From an uncultured Bacteroidota bacterium (GTDB taxonomy: Bacteria > Bacteroidota > Bacteroidia > Flavobacteriales > Flavobacteriaceae), in NCBI GenBank assembly GCA_902587325.1, contig CACIKV010000002.1, positions 1 through 64,000 of the forward strand: a stretch of DNA of 64,000 bases, given 5' to 3'. Under the pieces are notes generated by a model. The model was not told the DNA's origin and searched no databases. It saw only the letters and a program-made list of their open reading frames with translations. Positions 1 to 12,090 of the stretch are shown here, piece by piece (position 1 is the first letter of the stretch; every line of letters starts with the position of its first letter). Both the position numbers and the translations under genes were made by a program.

Positions 1-3000
1 ATTCTAAAAGAGTTTGAAGGATTAAAAGATAATTCTGTATTAGCTGGTAAGCCATCAACTGAAAATGTTGTTTCTTCATCAAATCCAGCATAGGCTTTGT
101 AATTAACAACTATTTTTCCTTCTTCGCCTTTATTTACACTAAGAGAATTATTTTCTGAACTAATGCTTATAAATGGTTCGTCAGAGGCAAAGTATGAGGA
201 ATATACACCAAGACCATAGGTAGCAGCAAAAACTTTATAATCATCACCTTTTCTTAAATCCAAGTCAGTAATTCTTACATCGCTCATTCCAGCATTTGAT
301 TGTTGCCATGAGGGGTTTTGAGAAGAAAACTCTTTGGTATACCAAACACCAAGTTCAGTTCCAATTATAACTTCTTCCGGATTTAATGGATTTTGAAGAA
401 TACATCTAACAGGAATATCAGGTAGATTTCCATCTTTTTCACTCCAAGATGATCCTCCATTGTTAGTGTAAAATATATTGTTTATTCCATAATTGTGAAA
501 TGTTACAAAAATTTCATTCTCATTAGAACCAAATTCTATATCTGAAACGCTACCAATAAAATTAGAGCCTGTTAGTGATGACCATTCAGCTTCTGATTCT
601 GGATTATCACCTTCAGTATATTTATGAGCATTTTCCACTTTGAGCAATTGACCAACCTCTGTTCCAACATATAAAGTTGAGGTAGATGAATTAGGATACA
701 CGTTTAATGCACTTGCGTTAGAATAGAAAGAGTCATCAAAAAGTAAAACTTTTTTTGCATTAAAGTTTCTTTCATCAGGATCGAAATCATCCCATTCTAC
801 AAATGCGGCAATTTCTGTTTTTGGAATAATACCTCCAGAGGTTGAATAATTTGAATAAATGATACCAAAATCAGAGTCTAAAGTTTGAACATTAATAAAA
901 TCACCAGTACTGGAGCTTTCAGAGTTAATAGTAAAAACTTGACCTGAAGATTCATTTAGATTCCAAACTTCAATTGATCTGTTATAAACATAATTTTGAA
1001 CAAAATATTTATTGGACAATTTTTGAGAAAACATTGTTGCAGCTCCATCTCCTCCACTAACATCATAGGCTTTAGACCCCGAATTAGAATCATCAACTTG
1101 AAACATATTACCATTATCTTGCAATCCACCAACAAAAATATCGTTATCACCTTGTGTTATTGGTCGAGAGGCATTGTTATAGATAGATCTATCGTTTCCT
1201 ACTATAGAAGAATTATGATTTAAAAACATACCTTTTGGTGCGACAGCAATCGTATAATATTGACCAGTATGAAAATTTAAATTTCTAGTTGATATCGAGG
1301 AACCACCTGAATTCGTATATGTAATCCCACCATCATTACCAAATAAGACAATCTGAGGGTTTGACTCCGATATTGCTGCACCATGTTGATCTGCATGAGC
1401 ATATGGCCCATACCTATTGTACCAATGACTTATTTGATCCCATGGGTTAGTAGCTGTGTTTGACCCAGAACCACCTCCGTTTATTGTTTTAAATAGATCA
1501 ATACCCCCAACATAAACATGATTGGGATTAGCAGGATTAGCTTCAATCATTAAATCGTAAAAGGATTGACCTCTTGTAAAATCATTCGATGAAATACCAG
1601 GATCTCCATCATCTGGGAGTGTAATGTCTAGTAATGTGGTAGATGATATAGAACCTTTTTTTATGGTTACTGGATTAGCATTGTTAGATGTAGCTGCTAA
1701 AACAAAAATTTGGTTATCAGTGGTTAGTTCAATTTCAGTTCTATTACCATTTTCAATTTGAAATCTTAATTCAAAATTGTTTCCGCTTGAATCTGATCTG
1801 TAAATTAGTCCACCACCTGCCCCTCTGTTATCTCTTGTGGATGACATCCATACAATGTCATCAGTTGAAATTTCTAAATCCATTGGTTGAACCACCCTTC
1901 CTTCATACTCAATATTTATCTTAATCCAGTTAACTCCCCCATCAGAAGATTTATAGAGCCCATAGTCTTCTCCATTGAATATAGTCTGTGATGCATCTCT
2001 ATACAATGAAGTACCTGCAGCAACGTAAATTTCAGAGTTGCCACTATTATTTCTAACAACTACATCATTAATATAAAATGTTCCTGGAACTATAGTGTAG
2101 CCCTGAACAGTATTTGAGGATTTTTTTAATGATAAAATTGTTTCACCTTGGTTGATCAGATTTTTTAATCTCTGACCATCGCTTTGAGAAATAAACAGTG
2201 TAGGAATATTTATTGCATTTGGATCAGTGGCACCAACCCCCATTGAAACTAGATCATCACCGTCATTGTTGTAAACAATTGCAGCAACAGCTCCAGCATT
2301 TTGAGCATTAAGAACTTTAACACCAAATTCACACCCACCACGCTGAATCAAAGCTATTTTACCATCAACTGAGCTAATGCTTTCACAAGAATTTTCAGGG
2401 TTTGTGAGTGATGCAGTTGCTTCAACTGGTTCAGAAGTTAAAGGTTTTCCAAAAGCACCAGCTAAAAAACTTACTTTATTTTGACCTGTTGGTTTTTTGA
2501 TTTCAATTGTGTTACCCTCACTTATGTAGGTGGTTGGATTTTCAGTATCACCACCAAAAACTTTGAACCATGTGTTTCCTCTATCTTCAGATTTCCAAAG
2601 CCCACTTCCAAGTGCATCTCCCGCAGTGTAAGATTCTCCTGTACCAGCATAAAAAACATCTTTATTATTTGGATCGTAAGTAATTGATGATAAAGCTAGA
2701 TTTTGAGGTATGTTTTCGGTAATGAGTTCCCAAGAGGAGTTTGGATCAGAAATTTTTTCATTTTTGAAAAGACCGCCTGAAACTCCACCAGAAAAAACAA
2801 TTTCATTGGTATCATCATTGGGATCAAACATTAAAGCTTTTGTTCTACCACCTACATTGATGGGCCCTCTTTGAATCCATTTCATCTCCTCGTTTTCACC
2901 AGGAACAGCAGAATTTCTGTTAACTCCAGCTAGCTTTTCATCATCAATAGCATAACGTAAATCTCTCAATTCCTTTTGAATCTTAAATAATTTTTCAGGT

Positions 3001-3257
3001 TCTGGTCTCCCTGTTGCAGGATTCATAGATAGTTCCCATATTTTTTCATTATAAGAATTGGGTGGAAGTTCACGAGATCTTCTTTCAGATTTTGAGAGAT
3101 CCTTTGTTATCAAAAAAGGAGAATTTTGAAGAAAATTTTGATGGACCAACCTTTTTTCATTAATAGTTGATTCATTCCTGTAATCTAAATATATTATTGA
3201 TATCGTCAACAGAATAACAACTAAAAAGCTTGGGCTATATTTATATAAATTTCTCAA
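1..3257 (-). CDS. Secreted/exported protein with PA (protease-associated) domain and BNR/VPS10-like repeats (partial, C-terminus beyond window)
   Basis: Open minus-strand frame from the TTG at 3257 to the window edge, absent from the ORF track because it runs off the edge. N-terminus [26 protein letters not shown] (signal/TM). PA-domain stretch [42 protein letters not shown]. Repeated motifs such as [43 protein letters not shown]. Confidence 0.8.
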   Translation of the reverse strand, partial: MRNLYKYSPSFLVVILLTISIIYLDYRNESTINEKRLVHQNFLQNSPFLITKDLSKSERRSRELPPNSYNEKIWELSMNPATGRPEPEKLFKIQKELRDLRYAIDDEKLAGVNRNSAVPGENEEMKWIQRGPINVGGRTKALMFDPNDDTNEIVFSGGVSGGLFKNEKISDPNSSWELITENIPQNLALSSITYDPNNKDVFYAGTGESYTAGDALGSGLWKSEDRGNTWFKVFGGDTENPTTYISEGNTIEIKKPTGQNKVSFLAGAFGKPLTSEPVEATASLTNPENSCESISSVDGKIALIQRGGCEFGVKVLNAQNAGAVAAIVYNNDGDDLVSMGVGATDPNAINIPTLFISQSDGQRLKNLINQGETILSLKKSSNTVQGYTIVPGTFYINDVVVRNNSGNSEIYVAAGTSLYRDASQTIFNGEDYGLYKSSDGGVNWIKINIEYEGRVVQPMDLEISTDDIVWMSSTRDNRGAGGGLIYRSDSSGNNFELRFQIENGNRTEIELTTDNQIFVLAATSNNANPVTIKKGSISSTTLLDITLPDDGDPGISSNDFTRGQSFYDLMIEANPANPNHVYVGGIDLFKTINGGGSGSNTATNPWDQISHWYNRYGPYAHADQHGAAISESNPQIVLFGNDGGITYTNSGGSSISTRNLNFHTGQYYTIAVAPKGMFLNHNSSIVGNDRSIYNNASRPITQGDNDIFVGGLQDNGNMFQVDDSNSGSKAYDVSGGDGAATMFSQKLSNKYFVQNYVYNRSIEVWNLNESSGQVFTINSESSSTGDFINVQTLDSDFGIIYSNYSTSGGIIPKTEIAAFVEWDDFDPDERNFNAKKVLLFDDSFYSNASALNVYPNSSTSTLYVGTEVGQLLKVENAHKYTEGDNPESEAEWSSLTGSNFIGSVSDIEFGSNENEIFVTFHNYGINNIFYTNNGGSSWSEKDGNLPDIPVRCILQNPLNPEEVIIGTELGVWYTKEFSSQNPSWQQSNAGMSDVRITDLDLRKGDDYKVFAATYGLGVYSSYFASDEPFISISSENNSLSVNKGEEGKIVVNYKAYAGFDEETTFSVDGLPANTELSFNPSNSFR

Positions 3258-3295
3258 AAGTTAGTTCAACATTAGATACAACAACTGTACCAATA

Positions 3296-4120
3296 TTATA
3301 CAGAAACTAAACCTTTTATGTGGGGGTGGTATTCGTAGTTTAAAAATTCGAAATCTTCATATTTAAAATCGAAAATACTGGATACATTTCTATTGATTTT
3401 TAATGTCGGTAATTTTTTTGGTTTTCTATCTAGCTGAAGGTTAATTTGATCAGTGTGATTATTATATATATGAGCATCTCCAAATGTATGAATGAAATCG
3501 CCTACATCCAGGTGACAAACATTTGCAATCATATGTGTTAATAATGCATATGAAGCAATATTAAAAGGAACACCTAAAAATACATCGGCACTTCTCTGGT
3601 ATAATTGACAGCTTAATTTATTTTCAGCAACATAAAATTGAAAAAAGGCATGACAAGGAGGAAGAGCAGCTTTTCCATTTTTAACATTTTCACTAAAGCT
3701 AATGGATGTGTCTGGTAACACACTGGGATTCCAAGCTGAAATTAACATTCTTCTGCTATCGGGATTTGATTTTATAGTTTTTATAAGTTCTGAAATTTGA
3801 TCAATATTATCGTTATTCCAATTTCTCCACTGAAATCCATAAACTGGCCCTAGATCACCATTCTTATCGGCCCAAGCATCCCAAATTTTAACACCATTGT
3901 TTTTTAAGTATCCAATGTTTGTTTCACCATTTAAAAACCATAGTAATTCATAAATAATGGATTTAGTATGAAGTTTTTTAGTTGTAACTAATGGAAAACC
4001 ATCAGAAAGATTAAATCTCATTTGATATCCAAAAATACTTTTTGTGCCTGTGCCTGTTCGGTCAGATTTTTCAACTCCTTTTTCAAGAACTTGTTGAATC
4101 AAATCTAGATACTGTTTCAT
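3296..4120 (-). CDS. thyA: Thymidylate synthase
   Basis: [36 protein letters not shown]...[13 protein letters not shown]...[20 protein letters not shown] motifs. Confidence 0.98.
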   Translation of the reverse strand: MKQYLDLIQQVLEKGVEKSDRTGTGTKSIFGYQMRFNLSDGFPLVTTKKLHTKSIIYELLWFLNGETNIGYLKNNGVKIWDAWADKNGDLGPVYGFQWRNWNNDNIDQISELIKTIKSNPDSRRMLISAWNPSVLPDTSISFSENVKNGKAALPPCHAFFQFYVAENKLSCQLYQRSADVFLGVPFNIASYALLTHMIANVCHLDVGDFIHTFGDAHIYNNHTDQINLQLDRKPKKLPTLKINRNVSSIFDFKYEDFEFLNYEYHPHIKGLVSV

Positions 4121-4183
4121 ATCTCTAAATTATGAAATGTGAGAATTTAATATGATATTAAATTGAAAAAAAATTAAAAGATA

Positions 4184-5536
4184 TTAACCAATCAACATAC
4201 CAGCTATTGCTGCTGATAGCAGTGAAGCTAGCGCTCCTCCGATTAAAGCTTTTAAACCAAATTTTGCTAAATTTTTTCTCTGATTTGGAGCTAGAGCTCC
4301 AATTCCTCCAATTTGAATTCCAACCGAAGAAAAATTAGCAAATCCGCATAGCATATATGTTGCCATTATTAGAGATTTCTCATATTTTAAAATAACCTCT
4401 GCCCCTGCAACTTTAAAATCTGCCAATTGCATATAAGCAATAAACTCATTAACAGAAAGTTTTATTCCTAGAAGTTGTCCCATTGGAACAATATCTGCAG
4501 AAGATACACCAATAAGCCACATTAAAGGAGAAAATATTATACCCATTACAGCTTCAAGTGAAAGTTCATTATAAATTGTTTTTGACTCAATGATTGAATT
4601 TAGTCCACTAATATCACCTACAAAAAAAAGCATATAATTTACCATAGCTATCAAAGCAATAAAAACAATTACCATTGCACCAATATTTACAGCCAATTTT
4701 ATTCCTTCAATTGTACCATTTGATATCGCATCTAAAATATTTGATCCCGAATCATAATCTGAAATATTAACATCACTACTTATTTCTTCAGTTTGTGGTA
4801 TAATAATTTTAGAAATTAAAATTGCTCCAGGTGCTGCCATAACTGATGCTGTTAAAAGATGCTTAGCAAACTCAACCTGTTTCACAGGGTCATCACCTCC
4901 TAAAAAAGCTATGTAAGCAGCTAGAACTCCGCCCGCAACAGTTGCCATTCCGCCAATCATCACAAGTAAAATTTCGGATTTGTTCATCTTTGGTAAATAT
5001 GCTTTAATAAGTAGTGGGGCTTCCGTCTGACCAAGAAAAATATTTCCAATAACAGATAAGCTTTCAGATCCTGAAATTTTTAGAAATTTTGTATAAACCT
5101 TTGCAAAAAAACTAACTACTTTTTGAATTATTCCGAAATAAAATAAAATAGATGTTATAGCTGAGAAAAAAATAACAGTTGGTAAAATTTCAAAGGCCCA
5201 TATGTAACTAGTTGATTTAGGTTTTAAGAGATCTCCAAAAACAAATATTGTTCCCTCTCTTGTGAAATCGATAAGTTTGACAAATATTGATCCTGCCTTC
5301 TCAAATATTAATTGAATTAGTGGAACTTTTAGTATTAAAAATCCTATAATTAGTTGACTAATTAATGCTAAAAAAATAGTTTTCCAAGCAATTTTACTTT
5401 TTTTATTACTAAAAATATAAGCTAAAAATAAAACTGAAAAAATTCCTAAAAATCCTCTAAAAAAACTTTCTAAAGAAAATCCTGAGCTTGGAATTAAATC
5501 AATCTCATCAACTAGCATTATAAATTTTAAAATCAA
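4184..5536 (-). CDS. CNT-family nucleoside transporter (NupC-like)
   Basis: Polytopic; GQTEAPLLIKAYLPKMNKSE and GFANFSSVGIQIGGIGALAP motifs of concentrative nucleoside transporters. Confidence 0.93.
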   Translation of the reverse strand: MILKFIMLVDEIDLIPSSGFSLESFFRGFLGIFSVLFLAYIFSNKKSKIAWKTIFLALISQLIIGFLILKVPLIQLIFEKAGSIFVKLIDFTREGTIFVFGDLLKPKSTSYIWAFEILPTVIFFSAITSILFYFGIIQKVVSFFAKVYTKFLKISGSESLSVIGNIFLGQTEAPLLIKAYLPKMNKSEILLVMIGGMATVAGGVLAAYIAFLGGDDPVKQVEFAKHLLTASVMAAPGAILISKIIIPQTEEISSDVNISDYDSGSNILDAISNGTIEGIKLAVNIGAMVIVFIALIAMVNYMLFFVGDISGLNSIIESKTIYNELSLEAVMGIIFSPLMWLIGVSSADIVPMGQLLGIKLSVNEFIAYMQLADFKVAGAEVILKYEKSLIMATYMLCGFANFSSVGIQIGGIGALAPNQRKNLAKFGLKALIGGALASLLSAAIAGMLIG

Positions 5537-5538
5537 AG

Positions 5539-6105
5539 TTATTTTCTCTGGTTAATTTCATCTCTTAATTTTGCCGCGAGTTCATAATTTTCTACTTCAA
5601 TTGCATCATTAATTTTTTTATTTAAATCTTTTATAGAAATATTTTTATAACCTTTTTCAAATTTTTTTTCTATATTTTTTTCAGAAATTTCTTTTTTCAT
5701 GATAATTCCTGCTTTATCTAAAATTTTTGAATAAGTAAATATTGGTGCGTCAAATCTTAAGGCAAGAGCTATAGAATCTGATGTTCTGGCATCAAGAATT
5801 TCTTCAATTTTATCTCTTTCACATATTAAGCTCGAGTAAAAAATACCATCAATTAATTTGTGAATTATAACTTTATTTAATTTTATTTCAAAAGTTTTTG
5901 AAAAATTTTTGAAAAGATCGTGCGTTAGTGGTCTTGGTGGTTCTATATTTTTATCTAACGCAATGGCAATAGATTGAGCTTCAAAACCCCCTATGACAAT
6001 TGGCAACTTTCTTTCACCTTCAACTTCTTCCAAAATCAAAGCATAAGCACCATTTTGGGATTGACTATAAGAAATTCTATTAACTTTAAGCTCTATTAAT
6101 TTCAT
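5539..6105 (-). CDS. Bifunctional nuclease family protein (DUF151) with C-terminal UVR-like motif
   Basis: LPIVIGGFEAQSIAIALDKNIEPPRPLTHDL...DARTSDSIALALRFDAPIF; C-terminal AIEVENYELAAKLRDEI. Confidence 0.9.
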   Translation of the reverse strand: MKLIELKVNRISYSQSQNGAYALILEEVEGERKLPIVIGGFEAQSIAIALDKNIEPPRPLTHDLFKNFSKTFEIKLNKVIIHKLIDGIFYSSLICERDKIEEILDARTSDSIALALRFDAPIFTYSKILDKAGIIMKKEISEKNIEKKFEKGYKNISIKDLNKKINDAIEVENYELAAKLRDEINQRK

Positions 6106-6136
6106 CTTATGGAATAACTAATTCAAAAATAGAAAA

Positions 6137-7099
6137 TTAGTTGTTTACAGCCTTAAACGATTTGAGTTTTTCATTCAATTTAGGCACAATATCAAAAGCA
6201 TCACCTATAATTCCATAATCAGCTGCTTTAAAAAATGGCGCATCAGGATCACTGTTAATAACAACTTTAACTTTTGAAGAACTAACTCCAGCTAAATGTT
6301 GTATAGCACCTGAAATACCAATTGCAATATATAAGTTTGTTGCAACAGGCTTACCTGTTTGTCCTACGTGTTCGCTGTGAGGTCTCCAACCCATATCAGA
6401 AACTGGCTTTGAGCATGCAGTAGCTGCTCCCAGTATCTTAGCAAGTTCCTCTATCATACCCCAATTTTCAGGACCTTTTAAACCCCTTCCTGCTGAAACT
6501 ACAATATCAGCATCGGCTATTGAAATACTACCACTACTTAATTCTATGGATTCTTGATTAATAGTAGATTCAGGAATATTTATTTCAAGGTTTAATATTT
6601 CAGGACTAGATTTTTTTTCTATTAACCCAAAAGAATTATTACAAATACCTATTATTATTTTTTCATTTTTAATAATCACATCACTAAATGCTTTGTTAGA
6701 AAAAGTAGATCTTCTTAATGTAAAAGGCGTTAAGCTTGAAGGTAAACTTACAACATTAGATATATATGTGGAGTTCGTTTTTACAGAAAGTGATGGAGCT
6801 AAATATTTACAATCTGTACTTCCGCCTATTATAATATGACTAACTGATAATTTACTACTTGCTTTGGAAATAGCCTCAGCATATTTTTGAACATTAAATT
6901 GCGATAATTCATCATTGTTGATATTTAATATCTTATCTGGACCATAATTTGATAATTCATTGATATTTTTAATATTAAAACAAAGAATTACCAAATCAGT
7001 TGATAATTGATCGGCAAGTGCTCTAGCATATGAAATTACTTCAAATGAATTTTTCTTTGCTTTGTAGTCTTTTGATTCTATGTAAGTAAGTACTGACAT
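6137..7099 (-). CDS. etfA: Electron transfer flavoprotein subunit alpha
   Basis: C-terminal FAD domain VVSAGRGLKGPENWGMIEELAKILGAATACSKPVSDMGWRPHSEHVGQTGKPVATNLYIAIGISGAIQHLAG. Confidence 0.97.
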   Translation of the reverse strand: MSVLTYIESKDYKAKKNSFEVISYARALADQLSTDLVILCFNIKNINELSNYGPDKILNINNDELSQFNVQKYAEAISKASSKLSVSHIIIGGSTDCKYLAPSLSVKTNSTYISNVVSLPSSLTPFTLRRSTFSNKAFSDVIIKNEKIIIGICNNSFGLIEKKSSPEILNLEINIPESTINQESIELSSGSISIADADIVVSAGRGLKGPENWGMIEELAKILGAATACSKPVSDMGWRPHSEHVGQTGKPVATNLYIAIGISGAIQHLAGVSSSKVKVVINSDPDAPFFKAADYGIIGDAFDIVPKLNEKLKSFKAVNN

Positions 7100-7101
7100 T
7101 T

Positions 7102-7848
7102 CTAAATAACCTTTGCATTTTTGTTAAATATTTCGACAAGTTCATCTAAATTTTCAGAATCAATCATTTTAATTTCTTCTTTTTCTTTAGGTTTATAAAA
7201 TTTTATTATTTCTGTACCAATCTCATCATTTTCTGTTTCAATTATTTCTAATGGTTTTTGTCTTGCTTGCATAATTCCTCTCATATTTGGAATTTTTAAA
7301 TCACTTTCTTCAACCAGTCCTTTTTGACCACCAATTATTGCAGGGAGATTACATGAAAGAATTTCTGTACCACCTTCAATTTCTCTTTTGGCTGTTATTT
7401 TATTCCCATCAATTTCAAGTCCTACACAATTAGTTATAAAATTTATATTTAATATTTCGGAAATAATTCCAGGAACCATAGTGCCATTATAATCTATGGA
7501 TTCTCTTCCAGCAATTATCAAATCATAATTATTATTTGAAATATAATCGCTTATCAATTTAGCAACACGGAAACCATCGGTTGGTTTCTCGTTTATTCGT
7601 ATTGCTTTGTCAGCCCCAATAGCTAAAGTTTTTTTCAATATTGGCTCAGTATTTTCCAGTCCAACATTAATAGTGTCTACAGTTGAATTATCCATTTCTT
7701 TAATCCACATTGCACGGGTTAGTCCAAATTCATCATTGGGATTAATTACAAATTGGATGCCATTAGTGTCAAACGTTGTATCATTTTCAATAAAGTTTAT
7801 TTTTGATGTAGTATCCGGAACACAACTAATACATACTAATATTTTCAT
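7102..7848 (-). CDS. etfB: Electron transfer flavoprotein subunit beta (start moved to internal ATG)
   Basis: MKILVCISCVPDTTSKINF start at 7848; adjacent to etfA; track ORF begins upstream at 7866. Confidence 0.95.
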   Translation of the reverse strand: MKILVCISCVPDTTSKINFIENDTTFDTNGIQFVINPNDEFGLTRAMWIKEMDNSTVDTINVGLENTEPILKKTLAIGADKAIRINEKPTDGFRVAKLISDYISNNNYDLIIAGRESIDYNGTMVPGIISEILNINFITNCVGLEIDGNKITAKREIEGGTEILSCNLPAIIGGQKGLVEESDLKIPNMRGIMQARQKPLEIIETENDEIGTEIIKFYKPKEKEEIKMIDSENLDELVEIFNKNAKVI

Positions 7849-7940
7849 AAAATTATTTATAACCAAATATATGAAAAATCAATTTATTATGCACGCATAG
7901 TATTTTTTAAATTAATGAATCATTTAATGCTTTTTATTAG

Positions 7941-7948
7941 TATTTTTG
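7941..7948 (+). promoter_or_regulatory. Putative Bacteroidota -7 element (TATTTTTG) for pdhB
   Basis: Matches TAnnTTTG 14 nt upstream of the pdhB ATG; -33 not clearly assigned. Confidence 0.5.
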
Positions 7949-7961
7949 CACAAAGTTAATT

Positions 7962-8939
7962 ATGAGAGAAATTCAATTTAGAGAAGCTATTTGTGAGGCT
8001 ATGTCTGAAGAAATGAGAAAAGATGAGAGTATTTACTTGATGGGTGAAGAAGTAGCTGAATACAATGGAGCTTACAAAGCATCCAAAGGCATGCTGGATG
8101 AATTTGGTGAAAAAAGAGTTATCGATACTCCTATTTCTGAATTAGGCTTTGCTGGAATTGGAGTTGGTTCTACAATGACAGGCAATAGACCAATTATTGA
8201 ATTTATGACTTTTAACTTTGCACTTGTAGGAATTGATCAAATTATTAATAATGCTGCAAAAATAAGACAGATGTCAGCAGGACAATTTCCATGTCCAATC
8301 GTATTTAGGGGGCCAACTGGGTCTGCAGGTCAACTAGCTGCAACCCACTCCCAAGCTTTTGAAAGCTGGTATGCAAATTGTCCTGGACTTAAAGTAATTG
8401 TTCCTTCAAATCCTTATGATGCCAAAGGTCTTTTGAAATCTGCTATTAGAGACGATGATCCTGTAATATTTATGGAATCTGAACAAATGTACGGAGATAA
8501 AGGGGAGGTGCCTGAGGATGAATATATAATTCCAATTGGAAAGGCAGAGGTTAAAAAAGTAGGTAAAGACGTCACTATAGTCTCATTTGGAAAAATTATT
8601 AAAGAAGTTTTTAAAGCTGCTGAAATACTTAAGCAAGAAAATATTGAAGTTGAAATTATTGACTTAAGGACAATAAGACCACTTGATTACGATACAATTA
8701 TAGAATCAATAAAAAAAACAAATCGACTTGTAATTGTTGAGGAGTCCTGGCCATTTGGAAATATCTCCACAGAAATTACTTATCAGATTCAAAATATTGC
8801 ATTTGATTATTTAGATGCTCCTGTTATTAGAATTAATACAGCTGACACACCAGCTCCATATAGTCCATCTCTTTTAAAAGAGTGGTTGCCTAATTACAAT
8901 GATGTAATTAAAGCTGTAAATAAAGTTTTATATAAGTAA
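7962..8939 (+). CDS. pdhB: Pyruvate dehydrogenase E1 component subunit beta
   Basis: MREIQFREAICEAMSEEMRKDESIYLMGEEVAEYNGAYKASKGMLDEFGEKRVIDTPISELGFAGIGVG. Confidence 0.97.
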   Translation: MREIQFREAICEAMSEEMRKDESIYLMGEEVAEYNGAYKASKGMLDEFGEKRVIDTPISELGFAGIGVGSTMTGNRPIIEFMTFNFALVGIDQIINNAAKIRQMSAGQFPCPIVFRGPTGSAGQLAATHSQAFESWYANCPGLKVIVPSNPYDAKGLLKSAIRDDDPVIFMESEQMYGDKGEVPEDEYIIPIGKAEVKKVGKDVTIVSFGKIIKEVFKAAEILKQENIEVEIIDLRTIRPLDYDTIIESIKKTNRLVIVEESWPFGNISTEITYQIQNIAFDYLDAPVIRINTADTPAPYSPSLLKEWLPNYNDVIKAVNKVLYK

Positions 8940-8975
8940 TAAATTTTTATTTTTGAACCCTCAACTAATTATATT

Positions 8976-11375
8976 ATGAATTTTAATCTGATATTTATCC
9001 CAATTGCCCTTTCTATTTTGGGTTTAATTTACATGTTTATTAAAGCTAGATGGGTCAAGAAACAAGATCCAGGATCTGAAAAAATGGTTTCCATCAGTGC
9101 TGCAATTAAGAATGGTGCTTTAGCCTTTTTAAATGCTGAATACAAACTATTATTATTCTTTGTTGTCGGTTCATCAATTGCACTTTTTCTAATATCAACA
9201 ATGGTTGATACAACAAGTTGGTTTATAATTCCAGCATTCATAGTTGGCGCTTGCTTTTCTGGCTTAGCTGGGAATATTGGTATGCGAATAGCAACCGATG
9301 CAAACTCAAGAACAACACAAGCAGCAAGAACTAGTTTACCAAAAGCTCTAAATGTAGCCTTTGGTGGAGGAACTGTTATGGGATTAGGTGTTGCAGGCTT
9401 AGCTGTTTTTGGATTAAGTCTTTTTTTCATGTTTTTTGCTAATTATTTTATTACGGAGAATGGAAATTTTTATAATGAAATGACAGTTGTATTAGAATCT
9501 TTAGCTGGTTTCTCTCTTGGAGCTGAGTCTATTGCTCTTTTTGCAAGAGTTGGTGGTGGTATATATACAAAAGCAGCTGATGTTGGAGCAGATCTTGTTG
9601 GAAAAGTTGAAGCTGGTATTCCAGAGGATGATCCAAGAAATCCTGCTACAATTGCTGATAATGTTGGTGATAATGTTGGTGATGTTGCGGGTATGGGAGC
9701 CGATCTTTTTGGAAGTTACGTTGCAACTGTTCTGGCATCAATGGTTCTTGGAAATTACATTATTAAAGACATGTCTGATTTTTCATCTGAACAGTTTTCA
9801 GATGCGTTTAATGGAATTGGACCAATTTTACTTCCACTTTTTATAGCTGGTGTTGGTATAATTGCCTCAATTATTGGGACATTATTTATTAAGGTAAAAA
9901 ATAATGATGCTAAAGAAGCTCAAGTTCAATCAGCGCTAAACACAGGAAATATTATTTCAATCATTGTTACCCTATTTTCCTGTTGGTTTTTAATTGACTG
10001 GCTTCTTCCAGAAACTATAAATGGAATGAAATTTTTTGGGGAAGGAACAAAAGATATTCCAAGCATTAATATTTTTTATTCAACAATTGTTGGTTTAGCA
10101 GTTGGATATCTAATATCATTATTCACTGAATATTACACTGCTCTTGGAAAGAAACCAGTTTTGAATATTGTTAGAAACTCATCTACTGGTGCTGCTACAA
10201 ATATTATCGCAGGTCTGGCCACTGGTATGAAATCAACTTTTTCATCAGTTATTTTGTTTGCTCTAGCTATTTGGGGATCATATACTCTAGGTGGCTTTTA
10301 TGGCGTAGCAATTGCTGCTTCTGCTATGATGGCAACTACTGCTATGCAACTAGCGATAGATGCTTTTGGACCTATCTCCGATAATGCTGGTGGAGTTGCT
10401 GAAATGAGTGAACTTCCAAAGGAGGTTAGAGAAAGAACTGATATTCTTGATTCTGTTGGTAATACTACTGCTGCAACAGGTAAAGGATTTGCTATTGCTT
10501 CTGCTGCTCTTACTGCCCTTGCGTTATTCGCAGCATACGTTACTTTTACTGGAATTGATGGTATCAATATTTTTAAGGCGGATGTATTGGCTGCTTTATT
10601 CATTGGAGGAATGATACCAGTAATCTTTTCTGCATTAGCGATGGAGTCTGTTGGTAAAGCTGCAATGAAGATGGTTGAGGAGGTTAGAAGACAATTTAAA
10701 GAAATACCTGGAATACTCGAGGGAAAGGCTAAACCAGATTATGAAAAATGTGTAGAAATTTCTACAAATGCAGCTTTAAAAGAGATGCTTTTACCTGGAT
10801 TAATCACAATTATAACACCTGTATTGATCGGATTTATTATTGGAGCTGAAGCTTTAGGAAGCTACATGGCTGGTGTTGCGGTTTCAGGTGTTTTGTGGGC
10901 AATATTCCAAAACAATGCTGGTGGCGCGTGGGATAATGCAAAAAAATCATTTGAAGCTGGAGTCGAAATTAATGGAAAAATTGAAAAGAAAGGCTCTGAT
11001 GCATACAAAGCTGCAGTAACTGGAGATACTGTTGGAGACCCATTTAAAGACACATCTGGTCCGTCAATGAACATCTTAATTAAGTTAACTTGTTTAGTTG
11101 GTTTAGTTATAGCCCCAATACTTGGAGATCATAGCTCTGAAATTTCAGAATATAATGATTTGAAAAATATTGAAAAAAATGTTGTTTTAGAAATCAATGA
11201 AGAAAATCCAAATGAAAGTTCACTTACAATAGTAACCAGGTCCGTTGATAACGGTTTAGTTACTGAAAATACTGAAAAATGTTATGGCTCCAGAGCTGAA
11301 CTTTTGTTAATGGCTGCAAAAATTTCAGGAAATCAACATGAAAATGAAATTTCAGTAATACAAAAAAATAAATAG
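8976..11375 (+). CDS. hppA: Membrane-bound H+/Na+-translocating pyrophosphatase
   Basis: [87 protein letters not shown]. Confidence 0.98.
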   Translation: MNFNLIFIPIALSILGLIYMFIKARWVKKQDPGSEKMVSISAAIKNGALAFLNAEYKLLLFFVVGSSIALFLISTMVDTTSWFIIPAFIVGACFSGLAGNIGMRIATDANSRTTQAARTSLPKALNVAFGGGTVMGLGVAGLAVFGLSLFFMFFANYFITENGNFYNEMTVVLESLAGFSLGAESIALFARVGGGIYTKAADVGADLVGKVEAGIPEDDPRNPATIADNVGDNVGDVAGMGADLFGSYVATVLASMVLGNYIIKDMSDFSSEQFSDAFNGIGPILLPLFIAGVGIIASIIGTLFIKVKNNDAKEAQVQSALNTGNIISIIVTLFSCWFLIDWLLPETINGMKFFGEGTKDIPSINIFYSTIVGLAVGYLISLFTEYYTALGKKPVLNIVRNSSTGAATNIIAGLATGMKSTFSSVILFALAIWGSYTLGGFYGVAIAASAMMATTAMQLAIDAFGPISDNAGGVAEMSELPKEVRERTDILDSVGNTTAATGKGFAIASAALTALALFAAYVTFTGIDGINIFKADVLAALFIGGMIPVIFSALAMESVGKAAMKMVEEVRRQFKEIPGILEGKAKPDYEKCVEISTNAALKEMLLPGLITIITPVLIGFIIGAEALGSYMAGVAVSGVLWAIFQNNAGGAWDNAKKSFEAGVEINGKIEKKGSDAYKAAVTGDTVGDPFKDTSGPSMNILIKLTCLVGLVIAPILGDHSSEISEYNDLKNIEKNVVLEINEENPNESSLTIVTRSVDNGLVTENTEKCYGSRAELLLMAAKISGNQHENEISVIQKNK

Positions 11376-11385
11376 TCAGTGGATT

Positions 11386-11991
11386 TTATTTTAGCTTAGA
11401 ATCAATACTTTTAATGATTGATTTAAAATCATTTTTGTTTTCTACAAAATCTATATTATCAACTTCAATGATCAATAAATTGCTTTTATCATAACTCTGA
11501 ATCCAGGCTTCATACCTTTCATTAAGTCTACTCAAATATTCAATACTTATGGAATTCTCATAATCCCTTCCCCTTTTATGAATTTGATCAACAAGATTTG
11601 GGATTCCACTTCGCAAGTAAATTAATAAATCTGGATCTTTTACAAATGAGTCCAAAGTATTAAAAATAGATTTATAATTTTCAAAATCACGATTAGTCAT
11701 TAGTCCCATTGACTTAAGGTTGGGAGCAAATATAAAAGCGTCCTCGTATATTGTTCTATCCTGTATAGTATTCTTACCATTACTAGAACACTCTAGCATT
11801 TGATTAAATCTACTGTTTAAAAAATAGATTTGAAGATTAAATGACCACCTATCCATTCTTTCGTAAAAATCATCTAAATATGGATTTTTGAGCACATCCT
11901 CGTAGTGTGGTTCCCAATTATAATGATTAGCTAACATTTCTGTAAGAGTTGTTTTTCCTGCTCCAATATTTCCAGCTATAGCTATATGCAT
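11386..11991 (-). CDS. Deoxynucleoside kinase family protein
   Basis: P-loop AIAGNIGAGKTTLTEML; TIQDRTIYEDAFIFAPNL; DLLIYLRSGIPNLVDQIHKRGRDYE. Confidence 0.93.
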   Translation of the reverse strand: MHIAIAGNIGAGKTTLTEMLANHYNWEPHYEDVLKNPYLDDFYERMDRWSFNLQIYFLNSRFNQMLECSSNGKNTIQDRTIYEDAFIFAPNLKSMGLMTNRDFENYKSIFNTLDSFVKDPDLLIYLRSGIPNLVDQIHKRGRDYENSISIEYLSRLNERYEAWIQSYDKSNLLIIEVDNIDFVENKNDFKSIIKSIDSKLK

Positions 11992-12090
11992 GGTTTTTGA
12001 TACTTAACTAATGTATAATAATTTTGAAAATATTTTAAATAAATATTAAACTATTTAAAATAATTGATGTCTATTAATATAACTAGCAAA

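Noticed and set aside
956-2687. Small ORFs 956-1150, 996-1223 and 2481-2687
   Set aside because: They lie within the long minus-strand PA/BNR frame (1-3257) that the track missed because it runs off the window edge.
7607-7900. 97-aa plus-strand ORF antisense to etfB
   Set aside because: Covered by the well-supported etfB coding sequence; no independent evidence.
7867-7961. Possible riboswitch or leader in the etfB-pdhB divergent gap
   Set aside because: The gap is short and explained by promoter elements; no stable stem-loop or leader ORF with biased codons seen.
9029-11074. Antisense and out-of-frame ORFs inside hppA (9029-9430, 9517-9846, 10298-10603, 10408-10614, 10862-11074)
   Set aside because: Shadow ORFs over a strongly conserved coding gene; compositions follow the hppA codon pattern and have no recognisable domains.
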